NCBI RefSeq assembly: GCF_030272615.1
Contig: NC_081413.1
Coordinates: 561,737,010-561,801,009, forward strand
DNA length: 64,000 nt
Direction of reading: 5' to 3'
Source of the DNA: Cryptomeria japonica
Lineage: Eukaryota; Streptophyta; Pinopsida; Cupressales; Cupressaceae
This document shows, in pieces, positions 48,007 through 58,060 of this stretch; within the stretch, counting starts at the first letter, position 1, and each line of letters starts with the position of its first letter. The translations under genes were made by a program, and so were the position numbers. The notes beneath the pieces were generated by a model, which saw only the letters and a list, made by a program, of their open reading frames with translations, was not told where the DNA came from and did not search any database.

Positions 48007-48392
48007 ATGATGAAGAGAGAAGGTCCGAAGTTCAGTACAGATAACTACAAAATCTGGAGTGATAGGATGAAGATTTATATCAAGAGCTTAGGAATTCAGT
48101 ATTGGGATGATGTTGTTAGTAAGAATAACTTGCCTAGTGGAATTGTAACAAATGATCAGAAGAAGGAGCAACAGGAGAACAACCAAGAATTTGAGGCCAT
48201 CATTAGTACCTTGTCAAATTTAGAATATGTTGATGTTCATGGATTGGAGACTACACAAAAATTGGAAGATATATATGGCGGTGATGAGAATGTAAAGATA
48301 GCCAAGGAAGAGAGTCTCAGAGGAAAATTTGATGACATGAGAATGGATGAAGGTGAAAACATTCAATAGATATGGTCAGAGAATCAAGAAGA
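48007..48392 (+). pseudogene. Element E gag, N-terminal part
   Basis: MMKREGPKFSTDNYKIWSDR, DQKKEQQENNQEFEAIISTL, IYGGDENVKIAKEESLRGKF, then a TAG at 48367-48369 and, after 48392, element D. It is the same gag type as A (12941) and G (62443). The frame resumes at 56152 as a degraded gag. Confidence 0.88.
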
Positions 48393-49589
48393 TGTTGGCA
48401 TTTTTTATGACTATGTTGTGATTGTCAATGATGGACACACACTTGCTATGAGCTCACTTTTTGAATGTATGAATTATGCTCAACTGGTATTTGTTCCAAA
48501 ATGGTATTATGTTATAGTCTTTAGACTATCGATGTTATGCAGAAAAGTGTTTACCGATCTCAAGCAACATAAAGACCCAAGCGACATGAACAGCTCAAGT
48601 GGAGTGGAACAAAGGAGCTAGACGTGGCAATTATCATTTTCCCAGTCTTCATTTTTTTCAACTAGTAATCTATTTTATAATTGAACTGGTATTACTCTGA
48701 GTTACCAATCGGTAATCAGTAAAGTTGTATAAACTGGTAATACTCTGTGATGAGTTACCAACCGATATATTTTTTTGATGAGTTACCATTCACCGACACT
48801 TTGACGGTGATTTTGTGTCATGTTACCAAATGTGTCTAGATACAATGAACCTAGGAACTTGCAATGTAATCCTATTGGACCGACATGAAATCAAATTCCT
48901 TTTAAGGACATCATGTCTAGGGTTTTGTATATGTCTGTAGCTATTAGGCTTTTGGTGGTTGATGAAGTTCTTGTATGTGTGATCTTAATTGAGAAGATCA
49001 AGTCTATGTGTTGTAACAGAGTGTGGATTTACTAAAGACTGAAGTAATGCTGAAATGCATTAGCAATGAGCTACCATGGATCTAATCAAGCAGATTGTGC
49101 CATTTGCTAGATCATTCGCTTATTGATTACTCACATCTTTGACAAGTTAGAAACCCTTAACTGAGTAGGCCCAAAAAAGCCTTTGTAAATCCTCTAACAA
49201 GGTGATTCACATCTGTGGATCTGAAATCCTCTCACAAGGTAGTATTTAATTAGACTTATCTCCTAACAAAGATTGAGATTCCTAATAGGATCTATTCTGG
49301 TAAAGAACATTGTATGACCTTAATCGGTCTGGTTACTATTTTGCAGATAGTTACTTGTGAGTTTCATCTCACCGTGGTTTTTTCCCATTTGGGTTTCCCC
49401 GTCAAAATATCTTGTGTTATGGTGATTGTGCTTCCATGGGTGAATGCCTTATTTTCTATTTGGTTTGCATGTGTATTAACCAGTTTATTTGTGAAACTGT
49501 TTTACCAATTTACTGCTTGACTATTGAAGTGTTTAAGTACAGTACTTTTTGGAATACTAATTCACCCCCCCCCCTCTTAGTATTCATCA
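48393..49589 (+). repeat. Element D 5' LTR
   Basis: TGTTGGCATTTTTTATG...TATTCATCA. Contains the shared double hairpin (about 49374-49402), CCTCTAACAAGG-type repeats and the ATTCACCCCCCC end block. Confidence 0.94.
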
Positions 49590-49591
49590 AT

Positions 49592-49604
49592 TGGTATCAG
49601 AGCC
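49592..49604 (+). other. Element D primer binding site
   Basis: TGGTATCAGAGCC, complementary to the initiator tRNA-Met 3' end, three bases after the LTR. Confidence 0.92.
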
Positions 49605-49639
49605 AACCTTTCTATAAGTCTAACCACTTGGAAAGAGAT

Positions 49640-50850
49640 ATGGGAGAATACACTGTGAGGGAACTTACTCATTGGCTCACTCAGACTGAGCAAGCCTATG
49701 ATGAACTTAAACTTAAATACAAGGCCTCTCAGGCAAAAAGAAGAGAGCATGCTGAAAAAATAATGGAGGTAACTGAAAATAGTTCTTCTGATGAAGCAGA
49801 CATGGAAACCCTAGTTCAAGAAGTGCAAAAAATGAATGAATCCAATACCAACCTGAGAAAGGAGTTGGAATGACTGACTATCCGAATGTGTCAAGAGCTT
49901 GAGAACCGAAGGAAAATTGAAGATCTGGTAAAAGACAAAGATCATGAGATCTCCAAGCTGAAGCAAGAAATCAGTGTTCTCACTGCTCATCTCCAAGAGA
50001 GTAAAGTGGAAAAAGAAGTAGTGCAAAGTGAACTAAACATGGTTATTTCTGAGAATGCAACCTTGAAGGAATCCAATGCTGCTATTTCCAGAGAACTCAC
50101 TGAGTCAAAAGAAATACTTGCCAAATTTAATAAGAGCAATGTCAAGCTAGAGCAGAAGCTTGAATCAGCTAAACCAGTAAAGAATACCAATGGACTTGGT
50201 TTCTCTGATTATGAGGAAGGTGAGACCTCTGGAACAAAAGATGGAGCATCAAAGAAGCAACCGACACCAAAGGATAAAGGTAAGCAAAAGTTCAAACCTA
50301 TTTGCTTTAATTGTCTCAAGGAAGGACACACTGCCAATGTATGTAGAAGTAAGGCTTACAATAATTTTCCTTATTTTCTAAATGATAAGCCTAGACCCAA
50401 TAGATTCAATGGTAATTATTATGCATGTAACAAGTTTGGGCATAGAGCATTTGAATGCAGGTCTAGCATGCAAATACTGGAAGGTATCCTTAAAGGAGTC
50501 AAGGAGCTTTTCCTGAACCCTCTGGGAACCAGAGTCCAAACCAGTTTAATACCTATAATGATCAGTCAAGTAGCGGTGGCTATCATGCAGTAACTAGATG
50601 GAGAGAAAACTATTTGATTTGTCATGGTTATGGTCACACTATTGCAACATGTAGAAGGAAGAATGGAAACATGAATAATGGACCTTGGAGAGAACTTGGA
50701 ATGATTTTCTATCATTGCAACAAACTGGGTCATACAATAAGATTTTGTAGAACTAGAAAGAATATATCAGATGATATATAGGTCACTCTAGAAGGAAAGA
50801 TTGATGTTGAAACTGTTCAAGTGGATATGAAGAAAACCTAGAGGAAGTAG
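49640..50850 (+). pseudogene. Element D ORF1: gag-like coiled coil plus zinc knuckles
   Basis: ATG at 49640 (MGEYTVRELTHWLTQTEQAY). A long coiled coil (HEISKLKQEISVLTAHLQES, ENATLKESNAAISRELTES) is followed by CFNCLKEGHTANVC (a complete CCHC), YYACNKFGHRAFEC (first Cys replaced by Tyr, as in C), then after a frameshift near 50475 the modules ICHGYGHTIATC and FYHCNKLGHTIRFC. There is one TGA at 49871-49873. The product, roughly 400 residues, pairs oligomerisation with nucleic-acid binding, so a gag-like role is likely. The usual copia gag core is not evident. Confidence 0.85.
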
Positions 50851-51309
50851 CTGAATCGGAAAACTAAGCATCACAAAAGCTTAGGGGGAGCAAACGGTGA
50901 AATGTTTTGAACCCCTGGTTTACACCAGTAAAAGACATCAACCGGTATGTGATACTTGTCAGTTGGCAGAAGACCGGAAATGGTAAAAGGCAAATTAGGG
51001 TTTACGCCCTAATAGTGGAGTATTTATTATGGTAGGTGAAGAACTTGTTTAAAAGAATTTTTCAAGTTATTTTTCACTTATTAGTTATCGAACGAAGAAG
51101 TTTTCAAGCAGTGAGTGAAGAAAAGCGATTTGGATTGCGATTCAAAGAATTTTTTCAAAATCTTGAAGAAGAATCAAAAGAAAACATCTGTTGGTGAAGT
51201 GTAGAACACAAAGTGGCATTTCAGAAACTGAAGCAGTGAGTGGCGAAGTATAATTTGTGAGCCCTAAATTTTGATTTACGAAGGTACTTTTCAAATTTCT
51301 CTCTTTATC
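50851..51309 (+). other. Element D spacer between ORF1 and ORF2
   Basis: About 460 bp with a GGGGGAGC run near 50884 and CCGGT words like those in the LTRs. No ORF. Aligns with C 27440-27871. Confidence 0.55.
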
Positions 51310-54300
51310 ATGGCTTCTGCATCACACCCTAGCTCTAGTGCACCCATTGATTCTATAGACTTCATTCAAAAAAAGGCAAAATATAATGCCCTATCTCAAA
51401 TACCTACTGGTGTCATTGTTGAGGAAGGAATTTCTGATTACATTGACTGTAAGATTGAAGATCTAGGATCTCTAGTGATCCATTCTTGGTTGAGTTTGTT
51501 CTGCAGGAAGGACAAGATGATTAAACCAGAATTTAGCATCCTTGAAAAGAAGAAACTTCACAACGTAGTTTATTTCCTTGAAGAATTTTTAGATGATCAC
51601 ATCTGCATCATTCTGAGAAGAGTGCATGGTGATAAAATGTACTTAGAGCGGATGCATGACATCACATCAGAAGCAATTCAAGCCGTCACCAATTTCTATA
51701 ACGTCGGAGAAGTGTCAGCCCTAAGGAAGATCAGCAAGATGGAAATGACCAAGCTCATTGGTTTAGTGAGCGACTCAAAGGGAATGACTATCAATTCCAT
51801 CAAGGACGATTTGGTCAAATATGCATGTATGGTGATAGGATACCAAACGTTCCATGCCAGCAGAATCAACTTTGTCTCTACTATAGTGGTAAATGTCGCC
51901 TACAAGATGATCAAGGAAGATGCATCATTTGATTTATGCACCTGTATGCAAAGGCAACTTTTGGTGAACCTAAAGTCAATTAAACAGGACAATGCTTTGA
52001 GATTTAAATTTGGACAACTATTGGTCGGATTGTTCTTCTACTTCCAAGGCTATTTTCTAGGAGTAGGAGATTGTCAGTGGTCTACTGACCAACTAGTTTC
52101 AAAGAAAATCAAGGAAAGCCTACAAGAAGTTGGAACCGGTTATTTGGAAGTTCTGAACAAATACTTTGATGGGTTTAGATGCAAGATGAGTCAAAGAGTG
52201 AGAATATCAGGCGATATTGTCAAGACATATGAAGATGAGATCTACTTCACCATCAAAGTTGATGAGTGCATAATGGAGGTGGTTGAACCAAAACAGGAAG
52301 AAGTGGAACCGATGGGATATGAGGTAATGTATGACATGCTAGATGGGTATGCCTCTACCCTACTCACCTCACTCCCTGATCCAAAGGCAAAGAGAAGTGG
52401 CACCTATTTAGAAAGGGTTACACTGGTTGAAGAACGCTCAGTAAAGAAGGGAAAGGTAGTGCCTTCAACAATGGCACCGGTTACCACAGCAAGTCCCAAA
52501 GTGACCAAGCAGTCACCAGTAAAGTAGAAACCGGAAGCTACACTTGCCAAAGTCTTTGAGAGGAAGAGGAACACAAAAAGCAACACACCAGACTTAGAGG
52601 ACACTGTGTCTAAAGAACAGCCTAAGAAGACCAGACAAACAAGGAAAAAGACAAAGAATGAACCGGCAATATCTGCACCAGTAAATATTGATATTTCCTC
52701 TTACATACCTTTGACACATTGTTAAAGAATAATTAAGAATATTAGAAGAAAAGTGCTTGGTGATTTGAAAGAGTGCTTTGATGATTTTAATGATGATGAA
52801 AAGGAAGAAGTCAAACATGAAGTCATTAATTCTTTATGTATTAATGATCAGTGGCCATCAAAAATTAAATCTGAGACACCTCGTTCTTTATATAATTCTT
52901 TAGATAACAAATGGCACATTTCCATAGAGAAGGAACAGGAAATAAGAGAGGAAGTATTTGCACAATACTTTCCTGATGTGCCCAAAATAGAACTTTATGA
53001 AGTGATGGAAAGATATAAGGTCCTCTTCTTCATGAGAAAAAGGAGACTCTTGTTGCTAGAAGGAAAAGTCCCTAAAGTGGCTAAAGATACCCACTCCCTT
53101 GCTCAATCTGCTTTAAGGTTGCATCAAGTGGCTGATGTCAATGAAAAGGCTGAGCAAGAACCGGAAATCACTCAATCGGATGAAGTTTATGATAGTCAAG
53201 GAGAACCGGTCACTACTCAATTGGACCCTATTGATGTCGATGCCTTAAATGGTGAAAATGTTACTCTGGATGCGCCAACAGAAACAATAGGTCAGGAGAA
53301 ACAGGAGGAAGAAAAGAGAAAATAGGTAGAAGAGGAAAAGAAGCAAAAGGAAGAAGAGAAGAGAAAAGTGGAAGGGAAGAGAAAAGAGGAATAAAAGAGA
53401 AAAGAAGAGGAGCATAAGAAACAAGAAGAAGAGGAGAAGAAAAAGGAAGAAGAGAAGAGAAAGGAAGAGGAGAAGAAGAAGAAATAGGCAGAGGAGAAGA
53501 AAAAAGAAGAGGAGAAGAGAAAGGAAGAGGAGAAGAAGAAATAGGCAGAGCAGAAGAAAAAGGAAGAGGAGAAGAGAAAGGAAGAGAAGAAGAAGAAACA
53601 AGCAAAGGAGAAGAAATAGAAAGAGGAGAAGAGAAAGGAAGAAGAGAAGAAGAAACAGGAAGAGGAGAAGAAGAAGAAGGATGAAGATGAAGAGAAGGAG
53701 AAAGAAGAGGAGAAGTAGAAAGAAGAGAAAAGAAAGACAAAGGAAGAGGAGAAAAAGAAGGTGGAAGAGGACAAGAAAAGAGCTAAAGAGAAAGAGGAAG
53801 CAACACAGAGCACTCAGGTGGAGACCCCAAAGGCTACTAGTAGTCAAGCCAAACTGGCTAACATTACCAGTCCCATTGACCTCCAGTCTACAAATGAATC
53901 AGAGCTAATGCAAAGCATTAAGCTTGCTCAAGAGCAATTGGATGCTCTAAGGAGGAAAAAGGAGGAAGATGTGATTCAAACTGCGGTGGAAACACTCACC
54001 AATTTGATACCTGATACCAACCTCCCCAGTACTGATTCCTCTCTTGCCCAATTAAAACTCCTATGCACAATTGTAGAAGACCAGGTGCAAAGCCTGGAAG
54101 AAGTTGTTGAAGACAGTGCCCAAAAGAAGCATCAAAAGGCTCTGGACACTGCCTTGGTGAAAAAGTTAATTGAGCTCTAGTCCGATTTACAAAAGGTAGA
54201 GAAGGACATCAGAGATGCAATGGATGAGGGTAAATTACTTCTCAGTAAGATATGTCAACCCCATCTATTCTGTGATGATGTGCTTGCTCAGAAAGACAAA

Positions 54301-54684
54301 CTGCAATCTAATATGCAATCATTTATAAGCACCTTCAAGACTCCCTATGATTCCTTCACCACATATGGACAAAATGCTCACCAGTTTCAAATCTAGTCTG
54401 CAAGGATAGAGGCAGAGATAAGCAACCAAACACAAAATTTGCAGGAACTTCAACTAGTCCTACTACCAAGACTACAAATTTTTTAGAAATGCTATCTCAA
54501 TCTGGATGCCCTAACGGTCACTCAAGAGATGAGTACCTTGGATGCCATGGACGAGCAGGTCTATCAAATGCAAACAGAGAATGAGGTTGCTACCTCATTG
54601 CTTGAATCATGGTCCTTATCCATGAAGAAATTTATGCAAGACTTTAAATCATTTTTTGACAAGTTTCACTCTTTATTGTCATAA
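51310..54684 (+). pseudogene. Element D ORF2: long unrecognised protein, in frame throughout
   Basis: ATG at 51310 (MASASHPSSS) to TAA at 54682-54684: 1,125 codons in one frame with about eleven in-frame stops and no frameshift. Region 1 (to about 52420) has conserved blocks MYLERMHDITSEAIQAV, FDLCTCMQRQLLVNLKSIKQ, QLLVGLFFYFQGYF and MSQRVRISGDIVKTYEDEIY. Region 2 (about 52530-53300) has DLKECFDDFNDDEKEEVKHE and SLYNSLDNKWHISIEKEQEI. Region 3 is a Lys/Glu repeat. Region 4 is a coiled-coil tail (LKLLCTIVEDQVQSLEEVVE). No enzyme motif, zinc knuckle or membrane segment. Region 1 is only vaguely like domains labelled plant transposon protein. Function unknown. Confidence 0.82.
53305..53810 (+). 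repeat. Nearly all-purine minisatellite inside ORF2
   Basis: About 500 bp with almost only A and G on the plus strand. The period is about 57-60 bp (about 19-20 codons) in the middle, encoding KEEEKKK(Q)AEEKKKEEEKR-type units. Several stops are TAG in AAATAGGCAGAG, where a unit without the stop has AAACAAGCAAAG. The mirror tract in C is 25160-25600. Confidence 0.88.
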
Positions 54685-54952
54685 ACTCTTATTATTTTAA
54701 TACTAATGAAACAGGGGTTATTCAACTATACTTTGTCATTGTTGGCAAAGGGGGAGTAGTATTTTGTATTTAAAATTTTGATGCATGCTATGTATATTTT
54801 CATGTTTATCTCTGTAAGGAAATAGTATACATTGTATTTTCTACAAAAGGGATAGTGTATATATTTAGGGGGAGGAATTTTGATTATGGCATAATTTTGT
54901 TGTAAAACACTTAGATGTCAAAAAAAAAATTCCTAAGTATTGCCATCAATGC
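54685..54952 (+). other. Element D 3' untranslated region
   Basis: Two polypurine-like runs precede the functional one: GCAAAGGGGGAGTAG near 54747 and TTAGGGGGAGG near 54868. No gene. Confidence 0.6.
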
Positions 54953-54965
54953 CAAAGGGGGAGAT
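54953..54965 (+). other. Element D polypurine tract
   Basis: CAAAGGGGGAGAT abutting the 3' LTR. Confidence 0.92.
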
Positions 54966-56146
54966 TGTTGGCATTTTTGATGATGATGTTATGATTATCA
55001 TTGATAGACACACACTTGCTATGAGATCACTTTTTAAATGCATGAATTATGCTCAACTGGTATTTGTTCCAGATTGGTATTATGTTATAGTCTTTAGACT
55101 GTCAATGTTATGCAAAAAAGTGTTTACCGATCTCAAGCGGTATAAAGACCCAAGCGGCATGAAGAGCTCAAGCGGAGGAGAACAAAGGAGCTAGAAGCGG
55201 CAATTATCATTTTCCCAGTCTTCATTTTTTTCAACCAATAATCTGTTTTATAATTGAACCAGTATTACTTTGAGTTACCAACTGGTAACCGGTAAAGTTG
55301 TATAAACTGGTAATACTCTATGATGAGTTACCATACACCAACACATTGATGGTGATTTTGTGTCGTGTTATCAAATGTGTCTAGATACAATGAACCTAGG
55401 AACTTGCAACGTAATCCTATTGGACTGACATGAAATCAGATTCCTTTTAAGGACATCATGTCTAGGGTTTTGTATGTGTATGTAGCTGTTAGGTTTTTGG
55501 TGGTTGACAAAGTTCTTGTATGTGCGATCTTGATTGAGAAGATCAAGTCTATGTGCTATAACAGAGTGTGGATTTACTAAAGACTGAAGTAATGTTGAAA
55601 TACATTAGCAATGAGCTACCATAGATCTAATCAAGTAGATTGTGTCATTTGCTAGATCATTCACTTGTTGATTACTCACATCTTTGACAAGTCAGAAACC
55701 ATTAACCGGGTAGGCCCAGAAAAGCCTTTGTAAATCCTCTAACAAGGTGATTCACATCTCTAGATCTGAAATCCTCTCACAAGGTAGTCTTTAATTAGAC
55801 TTATCTCCTAACAGAGATTGAGATTCCTAATAGGATCTATTCTAGTAAAGAACATTGTATGACCTTAACCGGTCTAACCTTAACTGGTCTGGTTACTATT
55901 CTACAGATAGTTACTTTTGAGTTTCATCTCATCGTGGTTTTTTCCCATTTGGGTTTCCATGTCAAAATCTCTTGTGTTATGGTGATTGTGCTTCTATGGG
56001 TGAATGCCTTATTTGCTATTTGGTTTGCATGTGTGTTAACCAGTTTGTTTGTGAAACTATTTTAACGGTTTACTGATAGACTATTAAAGTGTTTAAGAAC
56101 AGTATTTTTTGGAATACTAATTCACCCCCCCTCTTTGTATTCATCA
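54966..56146 (+). repeat. Element D 3' LTR
   Basis: TGTTGGCATTTTTGATG...GTATTCATCA. Compared with the 5' LTR it has a short duplication (CTTAACCGGTCTAAC before CTTAACTGGTCTGG, near 55862) and lacks a segment present near 48760. Confidence 0.94.
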
Positions 56147-56151
56147 GAAGA

Positions 56152-57008
56152 TAGTTGAAGAAATAAAAATAATTGGAGGTACAATCGAGGATGCCACTGT
56201 GGTTAGTAAGGTATTGAGAACTCTTCTACTAGTCTACACTATCAGAGTTGTAGCCATTCAATAACTCAAATCTATTGATAAGACAATGGTAACTCTTGAC
56301 TCTATCATCAATAAATTAACTGCATTTAAATTAAATGGTTTTGATGGAAGTGTTCAGAGGTCAGAATATGTAGTTAAAGCCTTAGTCTAAACCCCACCAG
56401 TAAGGAAAAGTAGAGAAGTAAGTTACAGTCATGTATCTAGATCAAGCAAAGAGGTAGATGATGAAGATATCCTAATGGAACTTGAAACATTGTTGGCCAA
56501 GTGGTTACCCAGAGGTACTAGTAAGTATAGAGGTAAACTACTATTGAAATGTTTTGCATGTAACTGGATAGGACATATTGCTGCTAACTATCCTAATGGT
56601 GATAATGAGGAAAAATGAGAGAAATATAGGAAGTTTAAAGGAAAAGGAAAAATAAATTGTTTCATTGTAGTACATGGAGGTATTACTAATGAAGAATCCA
56701 AGGAAGATTCAAATGAGGACATTGTATTTGTTGCTATCAAAGAAGACATATCATATCAGAAGGCATTGGTCTCTCACTTGGATAATTTAGATGATTGGAT
56801 TATAGATAGTGGTTGTTCACACCACATGACTGGTGACCAGAGAAATTTTCTAATATTGGAAGAATTTGATGGAGGTGTTGTTGGATTTAATAATAACTCT
56901 CCCTACATGGTGAAAAGAAAAGGATCCATTTCCCTGAATGGTAAGAGTAGCGCAAATGATGTACAATGGGTTGAAGGTCTAAAACACAATATTTTGAGTA
57001 TTGCCTAA
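56152..57008 (+). pseudogene. Element E gag C-terminal part and protease
   Basis: Continues E's gag after D: VVSKVLRTLL, then a zinc knuckle CFACNWIGHIAANYP (last ligand Tyr, as in A and G), an acidic stretch, and the protease motif WIIDSGCSHHMTGDQ in an open piece at 56766-57008. The catalytic D-S-G and the following Cys are kept. Several stops lie upstream. Confidence 0.85.
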
Positions 57009-58060
57009 CTCAATAACAAAGGTTACCCTTTATAATTCAAGAATGGATTTTGCAAGATCTTTGGAAGAAAAGGTGAACTAATTGTAGCTGGCAAACAATC
57101 CAGAGGTAACTTATTTCACTTAAACTCTAAAATCAATAGTTGTTTGATAGCAAAAGTAGAAGACAGTTGGCTTTGGCATCAGAGGTTTTTCCATTTGAAC
57201 TTTGATAATATTGTAAGAGTCAGCAAGTCAAAATCAGTAAGACGATTACCATAGTTGGACAAACCAATGAATGCTTTGTGCAAGACATGTCAGTTAGGGA
57301 AAATGATATCCTCAACCTTCAAGAGAAAATATTTCTCAGCTAAAAATTTGCTGATTTAGTTCATACTGACCTATGTGGACCAATAAGGACTAGGAGCATT
57401 CAAGGTGATTGATACTTCATGATATTTACCGATGATTTCTAAAGGATGATGTGGGTCACATTCTTGAAAGACAAGATAGAAGCATTCAAAAAGTTTAAGG
57501 CATTCAAAGCCTTGGTTGAGAATGAAAGTGGAAGGAACATAAAATGTTTAAGAACTGATCAAGGTGGTGAATTTACTTAAGAGGAATTCACCAAATAGTG
57601 TGAAAACAATGGGATTAAGAGGTAGCTATTTGCACCAAGGACACCATAGTAGAATGATATTGCAGAAAGGAACAACCAATCAATGGTTGAAGCTACTATG
57701 AGTATGTTAATTCAAGGAGGTGTAGCTAAGACATTTTAGAGAGAAGCTGTCAGCACAGTTGTTTATACAATGAACCTGATACTAATCAAAAGAGGTAAGA
57801 ATAAAATACCCTATGAATACTGGTATGGTAAATCACCGAATGTTAGTTACTTAAAAAATTTGGTAGAAGATGCTTTATTAAAAGAAGTGATTATATTGGA
57901 AAGTTTGATACCAAAAGTGATGAAGGCTTTTTTTTTGGTTACTCCACCAAGACAAAAGAATACAAGTGCTACAACAACCAGACTAAGAAGATCATTGAAA
58001 GTGTCAATGTCCAAGTAGATGAATTTCTTAAAGAATTTGAAGAATCGAGCAAGAAGAAGG
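57009..58060 (+). pseudogene. Element E integrase
   Basis: Degraded integrase in A-like order: DSWLWHQRFFHLNFDNIVR, LCKTCQLGKM, VHTDLCGPI, WVTFLKDK, LRTDQGGEFT*EEF, AERNNQSMVEATM, YTMNLILIKRGKNKIPYEYW. Stops and frameshifts are frequent (57598, 57648 and others). It ends in KEFEESSKKK, where the LTR relic inserted. Confidence 0.85.

Larger units (their letters stand above)
48393..56146 (+). mobile_element. Element D: second copy of the ORF1/ORF2 non-autonomous family
   Basis: 7,754 bp, LTRs 48393-49589 (1,197 bp) and 54966-56146 (1,181 bp), with perfect target duplication GAAGA (48388-48392 and 56147-56151) in E's gag. It has a primer site TGGTATCAGAGCC and polypurine tract CAAAGGGGGAGAT. 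The internal 5.4 kb is colinear with element C: ORF1, then spacer, then ORF2, and nothing resembling protease, integrase, RT or RNase H. Finding it twice in opposite orientation, at unrelated targets, shows it is a real family and not a deleted single copy. Confidence 0.94.

Noticed and set aside
53245-53847. Long hydrophobic antisense frames (Leu/Phe/Ser-rich), also 25123-25615
   Set aside because: These are the reverse complement of the Lys/Glu purine repeat of ORF2, and their openness follows from composition.
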